Shown: positions 26,481 through 35,373, counted from the first letter of the stretch. The stretch is 64,000 nt of DNA from Microbacterium sp. RU1D (GCF_900156435.1 NZ_FTPQ01000001.1:1826268-1890267), one strand, 5' to 3'. The notes: generated from the letters alone by a model not told the origin. Made by a program: numbers and translations.

Positions 26481-27212
26481 TCACACGGGCAGCGGGTAAC
26501 GCCGTCGCAGCAGAAGGCGCTGCACGAGCGTCCACACGGTGGTCACCGCGAGGTACACACCCGCGGCCAGAGGCACGAACATCGCGACGACCGCGGTGCT
26601 GAAATGCAGCGCGCCCGTGATCGTGCCCATCCAGGCGGGAGCCGCGGGGTCGTGGGGAGGGCGGAGCAGTCGACGTGTCAGCTCCGCCGCGCCGGCGATC
26701 ACGGCGATGACGAGACCCGGGACGACGAGGGCCGTGGCATCCGGTGTTCCCGTCGTGATCACGGAGACCAGGCTCCGCCCCAGGGGCGCGCCCCAGAGGT
26801 CGTGCGCGAGGAGCGCGTTGGGCTGCCCGCCGACGGTCGGGTGCAGGAACACCGCGTACAGCAGCCCCACCACGGGCGCCTGGGCGAGCACGGGCAGGCA
26901 TCCGGCGAGGGGAGAGGCGCCCTCGTCGCGGTACAGCTGCATCGTCTCGCGCTGCAGGCGTTCCGGGTTCGTCCTCCACCGCTCCTGCAGGGCGCGCAGC
27001 CGTGGCGCGAGGCGCGCGCGGGTCTGCTCGGCGCGGGCCTGCGAGACACCGACGGGAAGGAGGAGCAGGCGGACGGCGACCGTTACGGCGACGATCGCGA
27101 GGGTGGCTGCCGCGCCGCCGACGAGGGGGTCGAAGACCGCGGTGAGGCCGAGCAGAGCCCGGGTGGTCATCTCGAGCAGGAGAGCGAGGGGAGGGAGGGC
27201 GAAGAGGTCCAC
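26481..27212 (-). CDS. YidC/Oxa1-family insertase paralogue
   Basis: This 243-residue protein has the YidC/Oxa1 core: a span, then the basic cytoplasmic hairpin (QARAEQTRARLAPRL ... LQERWRTNPERLQRE), SPLAGCLPVLAQAPVVGLLYAVF (seen as PLAGCLPVLAQ), and later spans. The hairpin keeps NPERLQRET, and a positively charged tail follows. It is not next to rnpA/rpmH, where the housekeeping yidC lies in actinobacteria, so it is likely an accessory copy. GTG at 27212 has GGACG upstream. It follows a DUF6412-like gene on the same strand. Confidence 0.82.
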   Translation of the reverse strand: MDLFALPPLALLLEMTTRALLGLTAVFDPLVGGAAATLAIVAVTVAVRLLLLPVGVSQARAEQTRARLAPRLRALQERWRTNPERLQRETMQLYRDEGASPLAGCLPVLAQAPVVGLLYAVFLHPTVGGQPNALLAHDLWGAPLGRSLVSVITTGTPDATALVVPGLVIAVIAGAAELTRRLLRPPHDPAAPAWMGTITGALHFSTAVVAMFVPLAAGVYLAVTTVWTLVQRLLLRRRYPLPV

Positions 27213-27351
27213 GGGGCGTCCAATCGATGAGGCGATCACGTCGGCATCGGTCGCGGGGCGCTGCCACCGGGGACGGCGGACAGGCGGGCGACCGGCATCA
27301 CCGGACCCGGTGAGACGCCGTGGATGCCGCGGGGCGGCGGGGATGCTCGGG

Positions 27352-27630
27352 TCAGGCGACGCGCAGGACGCGGCCCGGGGCGCGCGGGCGCGGGTGCCCG
27401 GCGGCATCCGGATCGCTCTGCGCGAGCGGCGCCGACGGATCGACGGGGCGCGGGCTCGGTAGAGCAAGGGCGGCCAGGAGCGCCGGGAGGACGACCAGCA
27501 CGATCACGGCCGTGACGACGACCGCGGCGGCCAGGACGACCGCGAGCAGCGGTGCACCCCCACCGGGGGTCAGGGCCAGCTCGGCCGAGACGAGCACCAG
27601 GTTGAGCAGGGCGATCATCGATGCGATCAC
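27352..27630 (-). CDS. DUF6412-like small membrane protein
   Basis: The 92-residue protein has two hydrophobic helices (about 4-20 and 27-55) and a proline- and arginine-rich cytoplasmic tail ending GRPRPRAP-like HPRPRAPGRV. Similar proteins, called DUF6412, are neighbours of YidC paralogues in Microbacteriaceae, as here. Function is unknown. GGGGGGTGA precedes the GTG at 27630; an ATG four codons in is the alternative. Family assignment is from memory of pattern and is moderate. Confidence 0.6.
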   Translation of the reverse strand: MIASMIALLNLVLVSAELALTPGGGAPLLAVVLAAAVVVTAVIVLVVLPALLAALALPSPRPVDPSAPLAQSDPDAAGHPRPRAPGRVLRVA

Positions 27631-27694
27631 ACGCTCACCCCCCGGAAGACTCGAGCTTCCACGGTAGCAGCGGGCCGCTCGCTACGCTGTCGCC

Positions 27695-28213
27695 ATGACC
27701 ACCCTCGTGCTCACCATCGTCGGAGACGACCGCGCGGGCCTGGTGTCGTCCGTCGCCGACATCGTCGACGCCCACGGCGGCAACTGGGAGAACAGCGAAC
27801 TCGCCGAGCTGGCGGGCGCCTTCGCCGGCATCGTCGAGGTCTCGATCGCCGCCGATCGCGCCGACGCGCTGCGCAGCGCCCTCGAGGGCTTGGCCGGCAC
27901 GCTCGCCGTGACCGTGCACGCCGGGGCCGCCCTCGACACCGGGCCCGCGGTCCGCGCGGTGACGTTCGACGTGGTCGGCAACGACCGCCCGGGCATCGTG
28001 CGCGAGCTGTCGTCGGCCCTGAGCGCCCACGGCGCGAGCATCGAGCGCATGTCGACGCAGACCACGGATGCCGCGATGGCGGGCGGGCGTCTGTTCGAGG
28101 CATCGATCACGGCGACGCTCGCCGCGGACGTCGCTGTCGACGACCTCGTGAGCGAGCTCGAGCGTTTGGCGACGGAGATCCAGGTGGACGTCACGCTGGC
28201 CGACGAGGCCTGA
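27695..28213 (+). CDS. GcvR-like tandem ACT-domain protein
   Basis: Two ACT domains fill the 172 residues (about 1-75 and 88-165), each starting with a D-R-x-G motif: GDDRAGLVSSVA and GNDRPGIVRELS. This layout matches GcvR, which controls glycine cleavage in E. coli by binding GcvA, but actinobacterial homologues are untested. It probably binds an amino acid. TACGCT stands 6 nt before the ATG. Confidence 0.82.
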   Translation: MTTLVLTIVGDDRAGLVSSVADIVDAHGGNWENSELAELAGAFAGIVEVSIAADRADALRSALEGLAGTLAVTVHAGAALDTGPAVRAVTFDVVGNDRPGIVRELSSALSAHGASIERMSTQTTDAAMAGGRLFEASITATLAADVAVDDLVSELERLATEIQVDVTLADEA

Positions 28214-28273
28214 CTCCGCGCCCCGGACGGGCGTGGCATCCGGTGTCAGGCGGGGCGGCGCAGCCGGGTGAAC

Positions 28274-28675
28274 TCAGCCCCTTCGCGCGGCGGACCGCCG
28301 CCCGCGTCCGACGAGGCGGGCGATGCCGCGCCATCCGAGCAGGAACAGCGCCAGGGTGATCGCCGCGACGATGACGAACGCCACCGCGACGCCTTGACCG
28401 CTCACGGCGCGCAACACCATGCCGAGGACCACCGTGACGGCCCAGACGGGCAGGCCCGTGCGGACGACCGCGAGAGGGCGGCGCCACGCCCGGGACACCA
28501 GCCACCCGATGAGCAGGGCGACGAGGAAGGGCCAGGCCGTCGTCGCGAGCCCCGAACCGAACGATCCGAGCACATCGCCGTCGTGGGTCGCCCGCCCGAT
28601 GGCCGCGAAGACGATCACGAGGACGGCGTCCGCGATGAGGGCGAGAGCGGCGGGGGAGCGGCGGGGCGTTGACAC
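28274..28675 (-). CDS. DUF3054 membrane protein
   Basis: The 133-residue protein has four spans, with the family pattern DAVLVIVFAAIGRATHD at the N-terminus, TAWPFLVALLIGWL, and PVWAVTVVLGMVLR. Function is unknown. The GTG at 28675 gives VSTPRRS. It converges with the ACT-domain gene and is divergent from the VanZ gene. Confidence 0.82.
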   Translation of the reverse strand: MSTPRRSPAALALIADAVLVIVFAAIGRATHDGDVLGSFGSGLATTAWPFLVALLIGWLVSRAWRRPLAVVRTGLPVWAVTVVLGMVLRAVSGQGVAVAFVIVAAITLALFLLGWRGIARLVGRGRRSAARRG

Positions 28676-28784
28676 GCCTCCATTCTCGCTCTCGCCGGCG
28701 CGTTTCGACGACGTATCGACTTCCGCAGACGTCGGGGCAACACGGTCTGCGGTGTGCTGGGGCTCCCTCGACCCGGAGGTTCCG

Positions 28785-29210
28785 ATGACCGAACGTTCCG
28801 CACCGCTGCTCACCCCCGCCCGCGTGCTGAGCGCCACCGGCATCCTCGCCGTGATCGCGGCGCTGACGCTCGCGCCCCGCGCGATCGCCGGGCCCGCGCG
28901 CGCCCTCGCGCTCGGCGTGCTCGATCGCCTTCCGTCGCCGTGGACCGACGTGCTGTTCGGCGGGGGCACCGACGTGGCGCTGAACATCGGGTTCTTCATC
29001 CCTCTCGGGGCGGCGGTGGCGCTCCTGCTGCCGCTGCGGTGGGCCCCGGCATCCGTGCTGATGGGGGCGGCGGTGTCGGCCACGGTCGAGATCGCACAGA
29101 CCGTCATCCCCGGGCGCGTCCCCGATTCGGGCGACGTGGTGGCGAACACCGCGGGGGCGCTGATCGGGACGGTGGTCGTCGTCGTCGCGAGGCTGCTCGC
29201 GCGCCGGTGA
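28785..29210 (+). CDS. VanZ-family membrane protein
   Basis: The 141 residues have about four spans and the VanZ marks NIGFFIPLGAAVAL, ATVEIAQTVIPGR and DSGDVVANTAGALIG. VanZ proteins give low-level teicoplanin resistance in enterococci, but most bacterial homologues have no proven role. GGAGG lies 5 nt before the ATG. It converges with the sensor kinase gene. Confidence 0.87.
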   Translation: MTERSAPLLTPARVLSATGILAVIAALTLAPRAIAGPARALALGVLDRLPSPWTDVLFGGGTDVALNIGFFIPLGAAVALLLPLRWAPASVLMGAAVSATVEIAQTVIPGRVPDSGDVVANTAGALIGTVVVVVARLLARR

Positions 29211-29234
29211 CGGCGACCTGTCACACGTCCGTCG

Positions 29235-30317
29235 TCAGCGTGGCAGGCGGAGCCGCGCGTGGAGGCCCCCGCCGTCTCGGGGCCAGAGTTCGAGCACGCC
29301 GTCGTGCACGCGCGCGACGGACGCCACGATCGCGAGACCGAGTCCGGTGCCGTCGGCGCGCCCGCGCGTGCGCCCGGCTCCCCGCACGAACGGCTCGGGG
29401 AGCGTGGAGACGAGGGCGTTCGTGAGCGGGGCACCGGTGTTGACGACGTCGAGGAGCACCTGTTCACCGTCGTCGTGCACGCTCACGCGTACCCACCCGC
29501 CCGCGATGTTGTGAACGACGGCGTTGCGTACGAGGTTCGCCGCCGCCGGGGCGAGGAGCGTCTCGTCGCCCGGGGCCGTCACCCCGGGAGCGGTCGTGAC
29601 CGTCAACTCGACACCGGCGCGCTCGGCCTCGGACCGCGCCTCGGCGACCGCTTCCCGCACGAGCGAGCCGACGTCGACGGGGCCGTGGGGCTGAGGCGTC
29701 GTCCGACCCGCCCCCGAGAGCGTGAGCAGCGCCTCGGTGAGACGGATGGCGCGCTCGTTGGTGGTGTCGAGCCGGTCGAGGAGCGTGCCGAGGTCGATGC
29801 CGGACGGGTCGGCGCGCGCCACCTCCAGCAGGGTGCGCATCGTCGCGTGCGGGGTGCGGAGCTCGTGCGACGCGTTCGCGGCGAACCGCTTCTGCTCCTC
29901 GAAGGTCTCGCCGACACGGGCGAGCATCGCGTCGAAGGTGTCGGCCAGATCGGTGAGCTCGTCGCGACGGCCGGGCAGGTCGACGCGGCGCCGCAGGTCG
30001 CCGCCCTGCACGGCGCGGGCGGTGTCGGTGATGCGGGTGAGCGGTCGCAGCATGAGACCCGACACCACCCACCCGCCGCCGAGGCCGACGACCGCGAGGC
30101 CCGCGACCGTGTACCAGGCGTAGCGGATGAACGCCTCGGCGAGGTCTCCGCGGGCGGGCGTGAACGCGCCGCTGTCGGAGGAGAGATTGCCGTCGGGGAG
30201 GAACCGCAGCACGAGGAATCCGAGCGTGAAGACGGCGATCCCGACGATGACGACGAACGCGGCGTAGCTCAGGGTGAGCTTGAGGCGCACCGAGAGGCCG
30301 GGAGCCCGCTCACGCAT
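29235..30317 (-). CDS. sensor histidine kinase
   Basis: This 360-residue membrane kinase has two spans (about 15-38 and 68-90) enclosing a short extracytoplasmic loop, a HAMP domain (about 91-143), the H-box ASHELRTP with the phosphorylatable His near residue 151, the N-box NLVRNAVVHN and the ATP lid DGTGLGLAIV. The short sensor loop suggests sensing within or close to the membrane. It overlaps the response regulator gene by 8 bp. Confidence 0.93.
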   Translation of the reverse strand: MRERAPGLSVRLKLTLSYAAFVVIVGIAVFTLGFLVLRFLPDGNLSSDSGAFTPARGDLAEAFIRYAWYTVAGLAVVGLGGGWVVSGLMLRPLTRITDTARAVQGGDLRRRVDLPGRRDELTDLADTFDAMLARVGETFEEQKRFAANASHELRTPHATMRTLLEVARADPSGIDLGTLLDRLDTTNERAIRLTEALLTLSGAGRTTPQPHGPVDVGSLVREAVAEARSEAERAGVELTVTTAPGVTAPGDETLLAPAAANLVRNAVVHNIAGGWVRVSVHDDGEQVLLDVVNTGAPLTNALVSTLPEPFVRGAGRTRGRADGTGLGLAIVASVARVHDGVLELWPRDGGGLHARLRLPR

Positions 30318-30978
30318 CGAGGGGACCCATGCGGTACCCCACGCCCGGCACCGTCTGGATGAGCCAGGGCTCGCCGAGGCGCTTCCTCAGCGTGGAGATG
30401 GTGATGCGCACGGCATTCGTGAACGGATCGGCGTTCTCGTCCCACGCGCGCTCCAGCAGCGTCTCGGCGCTGACGACACCGCCTGCCGCCGCCATCAGGA
30501 CCTCGAGCACCGCGAACTGCTTCCGCGTGAGCGAGACGTATCGCCCGTCGCGGTAGACCTCGCGCCGGAAGGGATCGAGACGGATGCCGTCGCCCTCGAG
30601 GACGGGTGGGGCGGATGCCGCCGGGCGGCGGGCGAGCGCGCGCAGACGCAGGACCAGCTCACGCAGGATGAAGGGTTTCGTCAGGTAGTCGTCGGCGCCG
30701 CTCTCGAAACCCGCCGCCTTGTCGTCGAGGCGGTCCGCGGCGGTGAGCATCAGCACGCGTGGAGCGGTCGGACGGGCGGCCAGGTCGCGCGCGATGTCGT
30801 CACCGTTCGGGCCGGGGATGTCGCGGTCGAGGACGACGACGTCGTAGGCGGTGTGGCCGAGCAGGTCGAGAGCCGAGTCGCCGTCGCCGGCGATGTCGGC
30901 CGCGATCGCCTCGAGCCGCAGGCCGTCGCGGATCGCCTCGGCGAGGAAGGGCTCGTCCTCGACGATCAGCACGCGCAT
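30310..30978 (-). CDS. OmpR-family response regulator
   Basis: The 222-residue protein has a receiver domain with acidic pocket EDE at 7-9, phosphoacceptor Asp in VVLDRDIPG (near residue 52), and Lys in TKPF, followed by a winged-helix output domain (YVSLTRKQFAVLEVL, NAVRITISTLRKRLG, VPGVGYRM). TACGAT is 6 nt before the ATG, so a leaderless mRNA is likely. It is the partner of the kinase immediately downstream; target genes are not evident. Confidence 0.94.
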   Translation of the reverse strand: MRVLIVEDEPFLAEAIRDGLRLEAIAADIAGDGDSALDLLGHTAYDVVVLDRDIPGPNGDDIARDLAARPTAPRVLMLTAADRLDDKAAGFESGADDYLTKPFILRELVLRLRALARRPAASAPPVLEGDGIRLDPFRREVYRDGRYVSLTRKQFAVLEVLMAAAGGVVSAETLLERAWDENADPFTNAVRITISTLRKRLGEPWLIQTVPGVGYRMGPLDA

Positions 30979-31035
30979 CCCGACATCGTAGGCGGGCGCG
31001 TGTATCGCCGGCGTATGCGTGAGTAGCGTGGACCC

Positions 31036-31539
31036 ATGCCGACGCGCCTCCTGCTCCTGGCCGACACGCACGTGCCGAAGAGGGCCCGGTCCCTGCCCGC
31101 GGCGGTGCGGCGGGCGGCATCCGGGGTCGACCTGATCGTGCACGCGGGGGACTGGGTCCAGGAGAGCGTGCTCGACGAGTTGTCGGCGATCGGCCCTGTG
31201 CTGGGGGTCTGGGGCAACAACGACGGGGACGACCTGCGTGCGCGTCTGCCCGAGGTGGCCCGGGCTGAGATCGACGGGGTGCGCCTGGCGGTCGTGCACG
31301 AGACGGGCCCCGCCACGGGCCGCGAGAATCGGATGGATGCCGCCTTCCCCGAGGCGGACGTCCTGGTGTTCGGGCACAGCCACATCCCGTGGGACTCCGA
31401 GACGCCCGCCGGCCTGCGTCTGCTCAACCCCGGATCGCCGACCGATCGACGGCGCCAGCCGGCGTGCACGCTCATGACGGCCACGCTGTCGGACGGCGGA
31501 GTGCGCGACGTCGTCCTGCACGAGATCTCGCGCGACTGA
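31036..31539 (+). CDS. YfcE/MJ0936-type metallophosphoesterase
   Basis: This 167-residue calcineurin-like phosphodiesterase shows all metal motifs: LADTH, HAGDW, WGNNDG, VHETG and GHSHIP. Family members hydrolyse phosphodiesters such as 2',3'-cAMP or bis-pNPP; the natural substrate is unknown. TAGCGT precedes the ATG by 6 nt. It is divergent from the response regulator across 57 bp. Confidence 0.9.
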   Translation: MPTRLLLLADTHVPKRARSLPAAVRRAASGVDLIVHAGDWVQESVLDELSAIGPVLGVWGNNDGDDLRARLPEVARAEIDGVRLAVVHETGPATGRENRMDAAFPEADVLVFGHSHIPWDSETPAGLRLLNPGSPTDRRRQPACTLMTATLSDGGVRDVVLHEISRD

Positions 31540-31623
31540 CACGGGTCGGCCCGGGCGGGTCTATCGTCCCCGTATGCCCGCCGCCATACGCCCCGGCAAC
31601 GGCCGGCGGGGTCGACTTGCTGC

Positions 31624-32226
31624 ATGCGCCCGACTCGCTCCCTCCCTCCCGTTCGTCGTCGCCTCCTCACGCTCCTGGTCGCCGCGAGCGGAGCGATCGC
31701 GGTGCTCACCGGCGCCATCACCCTCCTGTCGTCGATGACGGCGTCGACGTTCGTCGCGGGCGTCGTCGCGGCGGGACCGTTCTCTCCGACCGAGGCCGAC
31801 GGCACGATCCCGGATGCCGAGCCGCTCACGCTGCGCGACGAAGACCACCCCGCGTTGGCCCGCCTCGATGTCGACCTGCTCGAGGCTTTGCGCGCCGCGG
31901 AGGAGGCGGCCGGTGTCGACGGGGTCTCGTTCGACATCACCAGCGGATGGCGGAGCGCGGACTACCAGCGGTGGCTGATGCAGGAGGCGATCCGCACATA
32001 TGGCAGTGAAGAGCTGGCGCGGGAGTTCGTCGCCACGCCCGAGCAGTCCAGCCACGTGACCGGCCACGCCGTCGACATCGGATCGTTGGAGGCGCAGCTG
32101 TGGATCATGGAGCACGGACGCGCGTGGGGGCTCTGCCAGACCTACGCGAACGAGAGGTGGCACATCGAGCGTGCGACCACGGACGGCGGTGAGTGCCCGC
32201 CGCCTCACGCGGATGCGCGCGGGTGA
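31624..32226 (+). CDS. secreted M15 (VanY-like) D-Ala-D-Ala carboxypeptidase
   Basis: The 200 residues begin with a basic stretch and one hydrophobic helix (about 13-45, signal or anchor), followed by a VanY/M15 domain. Motifs are TSGWRS, SSHVTGHAVDIG with the zinc His and Asp, and NERWHIE with the last zinc His. It should trim D-Ala from peptidoglycan stem peptides outside the membrane. It stands alone on the strand after the phosphoesterase. Confidence 0.88.
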   Translation: MRPTRSLPPVRRRLLTLLVAASGAIAVLTGAITLLSSMTASTFVAGVVAAGPFSPTEADGTIPDAEPLTLRDEDHPALARLDVDLLEALRAAEEAAGVDGVSFDITSGWRSADYQRWLMQEAIRTYGSEELAREFVATPEQSSHVTGHAVDIGSLEAQLWIMEHGRAWGLCQTYANERWHIERATTDGGECPPPHADARG

Positions 32227-32309
32227 CGGCGCGTGTCGACGGTCGGGTATCGGGGCCGGAGCTCGCGGCTCCGTCCTCCCCGACGACGGTCGACCCCGTC
32301 ACCGCACGG

Positions 32310-32347
32310 ACGACGACGGCGCCGCACCCGGGAGGGGGCGGCGCCGT
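32310..32347. terminator. bidirectional terminator
   Basis: ACGACGGCGCCGC pairs perfectly with GCGGCGCCGTCGT across a 12-nt loop between the convergent VanY-like and desaturase genes. Confidence 0.8.
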
Positions 32348-32361
32348 CGTGCGGGGCGGGA

Positions 32362-33543
32362 TCACTCGGCGTTGAGGTGGCGCGCCGCCGAGGTCATCGG
32401 GCACTCGAACGGATCGCGGGCGGCCAGGCCCACGCGATTCAGGTAGCGGATGACGATGCCGTACGACTGGAACAGCGTCGTCTCGACGTAGGGCACGTCG
32501 AGCGTCGCGCAGTGTTCACGCACGATGACGCGGGCACGGCTGAGGTGCGGGCGCGGCATGTTCGGGAACAGGTGGTGCTCGATCTGGTAATTCAGCCCGC
32601 CCATGAGCCAGGTGGCCCACCAGCCGCCCGAGACGTTGCGCGAGGTGCGTACCTGCTTGCTGAAGAAGTCGAGCTTCGCACCCGGCTCGATGACCGGCAT
32701 CCCCTTGTGGTTGGGCGCGAAGGAGGCGCCCATGTAAATGCCGAAGACCGCGACCGAGACGCCGAAGAAGGCGAAGGCCAGCCCGACCGGGAGGAAGACG
32801 AAGATCGGGGCGATGAAGAGCGTGTGGCGCACCGCGAGGAGGGCGAGCTCCTTCCAGCGGTCCTTGTTCTCGCCGCGCGAGAGCAGATGGCGCAGCGCGA
32901 GGACGTAGAGGTTGATGCCCTCGAAGGCCAGGAGGGGGAAGAAGAGGTAGCCCTGGCGCTGGGTGATCCAACGCTGGACGCCGCGCGCCTTGGCGGCGTC
33001 GACGTCGAGGAACGAGATCGTGTCGATCTCGATGTCGGGGTCTTTGCCGACGCGGTTCGGGTTGGCGTGGTGGCGGGTGTGCTTCGATGCCCACCACGAG
33101 CGACTCATGCCGACGATGCCGTTGCCGATGAACAGGCCGAGGCGGTCGTTGGCGGGGCCGGAGGCGAAGATCTGGCGATGCGCGGCCTCATGTGCCAGGA
33201 ACGCGACTTGCGTGAACAGGATGCCGAGGACGGCGGCGATGATGAGCTGGAACCAGCTGTCGCCCAGCAGGATGAAGCCGGTGATGCATCCGGCGAACCC
33301 GAGCACGATCGCGGCGGCGACACCCGCGTAGAACCGGGGCGTGCGGACGAGGAGTCCGCTTTCTCGGACGACCTGCGACAGCTCCGTGTAGGCCTTGGTG
33401 ATCGGGGGGAAGTCCTTGGTACCGGAATAGGTCTGACGTACGGGGCCGAGGCGGGACTCGGCGACGGGGGTAGCGATCTGCTGCTCCTCGGGTGTGCGTT
33501 CTGCGATTACCGGGCCGGCGCGGCTGAGCGGCCCGAACTTCAC
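32362..33543 (-). CDS. membrane fatty acid desaturase
   Basis: The 393-residue protein is an acyl-lipid or acyl-CoA desaturase of the DesA/linoleoyl type. Three histidine boxes ligate the di-iron centre: HEAAH, HTRHH and QIEHH; spans lie between them. It introduces cis double bonds and probably adjusts membrane fluidity at low temperature, fitting the nearby cold-shock gene. GTG at 33543 is chosen for the start; a TATACG-like -10 lies ~15 nt upstream. Upstream extension to 33639 seems unused. Confidence 0.9.
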   Translation of the reverse strand: MKFGPLSRAGPVIAERTPEEQQIATPVAESRLGPVRQTYSGTKDFPPITKAYTELSQVVRESGLLVRTPRFYAGVAAAIVLGFAGCITGFILLGDSWFQLIIAAVLGILFTQVAFLAHEAAHRQIFASGPANDRLGLFIGNGIVGMSRSWWASKHTRHHANPNRVGKDPDIEIDTISFLDVDAAKARGVQRWITQRQGYLFFPLLAFEGINLYVLALRHLLSRGENKDRWKELALLAVRHTLFIAPIFVFLPVGLAFAFFGVSVAVFGIYMGASFAPNHKGMPVIEPGAKLDFFSKQVRTSRNVSGGWWATWLMGGLNYQIEHHLFPNMPRPHLSRARVIVREHCATLDVPYVETTLFQSYGIVIRYLNRVGLAARDPFECPMTSAARHLNAE

Positions 33544-33690
33544 ATTACGGGTCGCCGTATAAAGGCCCAGGAATACATCCACATGTGCAGGAGCCTCACG
33601 GGAAACGGAAACATCCGCGGGTCGCGGGCGGGCGCGCACTGTTCCGGCTTCCGGCGGTGCAGCTCTCTTGCCACCGTCCGGAAACGGCGA

Positions 33691-33725
33691 AAGCCGGGGC
33701 GTCGCAATGGCGACGCGCCCGGCTT
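33691..33725 (-). terminator. cspA terminator
   Basis: AAGCCGGG and GCGTCGC-type arms fold into a long hairpin (left AAGCCGGGGCGTCGC, right GCGACGCGCCCGGCTT, one bulge) 20 bp after the cspA stop. Confidence 0.8.
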
Positions 33726-33744
33726 CCGCGCAGGAGAGCGAAGC

Positions 33745-33948
33745 TCAGAGGGGGCGGATGTTCGCCGCCTGCATGCCCTTGGGGCCCTGCTCAGCGTCGA
33801 ACTCGACCTTCTGGGCCTCGGTGAGCTCCTTGAAGCCGTTGCCCTGGATCGCGCTGAAGTGCGCGAACAGGTCGGCCGAGCCGTCATCGGGAGCGATGAA
33901 GCCGTAGCCCTTTTCGGAGTTGAACCATTTCACGGTGCCAGTGGCCAT
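33745..33948 (-). CDS. cspA: cold-shock protein (CspA family)
   Basis: This 67-residue OB-fold RNA chaperone has both RNA-binding motifs, KGYGFIAP (RNP1) and LFAHFSAI (RNP2), and starts [10 protein letters not shown]. It melts RNA structure at low temperature or in growth transitions. AAAGGAAG is a strong ribosome site. It follows a 94-residue unknown gene by 16 bp on the same strand and ends in a strong terminator, so it is probably the second gene of a two-gene unit with a long 5' leader. Confidence 0.97.
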   Translation of the reverse strand: MATGTVKWFNSEKGYGFIAPDDGSADLFAHFSAIQGNGFKELTEAQKVEFDAEQGPKGMQAANIRPL

Positions 33949-33964
33949 CGTGTTCTTCCTTTAT

Positions 33965-34249
33965 TCATGTTGGGCCGCAGATGCGACCGTGGGTGCCGCT
34001 CCGACGCGTGCGGAGCGGACGGGGACGCCGCGGCACCGAGTCGGTGACACGGACGCGGTGCCCGTCGACCGCGGCCTGAGCCGCATCGACGGACGCATGG
34101 ACGCCGAGGTTCTCGCCGAGCGGGCCCTGGGCTTCGTAGCCCGAGGTGGCCGCGCCGACGAAACCGGCGTAGTCGGATCCGGCCGTCGCGACGTACACGT
34201 CGAGATCGGCCTGGCGCCACGACAGTGGCGAGGGGTGAAGCAGAGACAC
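33965..34249 (-). CDS. uncharacterised small protein in operon with cspA
   Basis: The 94-residue frame from GTG at 34249 has GGAAAG 6 nt upstream and ends 16 bp before cspA. It reads like a folded protein: LSWRQADLDVYVATAGSDYAGF, seen here as WRQADLDVYV and GSDYAGFVG, then GYEAQGPLGENLG and VDAAQAAVDGH. Composition is unlike random antisense of this GC level. I do not recognise a family. Proximity suggests expression together with cspA, perhaps as a cold-shock or RNA-binding partner; that is inference. Confidence 0.6.
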   Translation of the reverse strand: MSLLHPSPLSWRQADLDVYVATAGSDYAGFVGAATSGYEAQGPLGENLGVHASVDAAQAAVDGHRVRVTDSVPRRPRPLRTRRSGTHGRICGPT

Positions 34250-34478
34250 GAGAACTTTCCGCGAGTGCGACGCGAGGACCGAAGCCGTCGAGCGAGGCAC
34301 GCGATGATTGAGGGAGGGAATGCTGTCGGAAACGGCTCGGCGCCGTGCGCCCGGCATCTCAGCGATGAGGCGGGCGTCGATGAAGCAAGTCCCAGAACGA
34401 ATACCTTCACGGTAGCACGGATGTCTGACCGTCGCCGGGGAACTTTCGAGGGCGGATCAGGTGCGCTGCACTGGGGGG

Positions 34479-34829
34479 ATGGCATCCCTCTCCTCCTCAG
34501 CCTCGGACGACGAGCGCTGGCTCGTCATCGACGGCAGGCGCTGGCGGCGTACCGACCCCGCGCTGCCCGACGAGATCGCGGCGGCCCTGCGCTCGCACCT
34601 CGGCCGGGCGCGTGCCGCGGTCCGCGTCGGGAAGCGCGACGGGGACGACGACGCCGTGGCCGGCGCCCGCCGTCGCGTCGGCCTGGCCAAGGGTGGCCTG
34701 GGCGAGCGGGGACCGCGGTGGTGGGACGACGAGGTGCCGGCGCGGATGTCGCGGGCGCGGGAGGCTCTGGTCGAACTCGACCGCCTCGCTCCACCGAGAG
34801 CAGACGGTGCGCCCTCCGTCAACACGTAG
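34479..34829 (+). CDS. conserved hypothetical protein ("biopolymer transporter Tol"-type annotation)
   Basis: The 116-residue soluble protein has a compact pattern, ERWLVIDGRRWRRTDPALP, of which WLVIDGRRWRR is the core, then AALRSHLGRARAAVR, GARRRVGLAKGGLGERG and PRWWDD. Very similar proteins are common in actinobacteria and are often mislabelled as Tol transporters; there is no membrane segment. Function is unknown. The ATG at 34479 is preferred. Confidence 0.7.
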   Translation: MASLSSSASDDERWLVIDGRRWRRTDPALPDEIAAALRSHLGRARAAVRVGKRDGDDDAVAGARRRVGLAKGGLGERGPRWWDDEVPARMSRAREALVELDRLAPPRADGAPSVNT

Positions 34830-34881
34830 CGCGGAGCGGGGCGAGGCGGTGGGCTGAGATCTCCACGACCGAGGGAGAGTC

Positions 34882-35373
34882 ATGTCATCCACTGTTTCCG
34901 AGCTGGACAAGCTCAACGAGCTGCTGAAGAAGTTCCGCTTCGCGATGGTCACCACGCGCGCCGAGGGCGGCGATCTGCACGCCCACCCGCTCACGGTGCA
35001 GGAGACCGAGTCCGACGGCGACCTGTGGTTCATCGTGGGAACCCACGCATCGGCGGTCGAGCACGTGCGCCGCGACCCGAAGGTCGGCCTGTCGTTCAGC
35101 AGTGACGGCACGTGGCTGTCGCTCGCGGGCGAGGCCGAGGTGGTCGACGACCTCGCGAAGCTGAAGGAGCTGTGGTCGACGAGCGTCGAGGCGTGGTTCC
35201 CGGACGGACCCGAGTCGCCCGGGGTGACGTTGCTGAAGGTCTCCGCCCTGACGGGGGAGTACTGGGGCAGCGCCGGCGGGCGCATCGCGACGGCGATCGC
35301 GCTGGTCACCTCGAAGGTCACGGGCGACCGTCCGCGCGGCGGGGAGAAGGAGACCTTCGACCTGACCGACTGA
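34882..35373 (+). CDS. pyridoxamine 5'-phosphate oxidase-family general stress protein
   Basis: The 163-residue split-barrel protein resembles Bacillus general stress protein 26. Segments are FAMVTTRAEGGDLHAHPLTVQ, of which AMVTTR is the first strand, then LWFIVGTHASAVEHVRRDPKV and WLSLAGEAEVVDD. It likely binds FMN or FAD. GAGGGAGAG lies before the ATG. The role in stress is inferred from the family only. Confidence 0.85.
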   Translation: MSSTVSELDKLNELLKKFRFAMVTTRAEGGDLHAHPLTVQETESDGDLWFIVGTHASAVEHVRRDPKVGLSFSSDGTWLSLAGEAEVVDDLAKLKELWSTSVEAWFPDGPESPGVTLLKVSALTGEYWGSAGGRIATAIALVTSKVTGDRPRGGEKETFDLTD

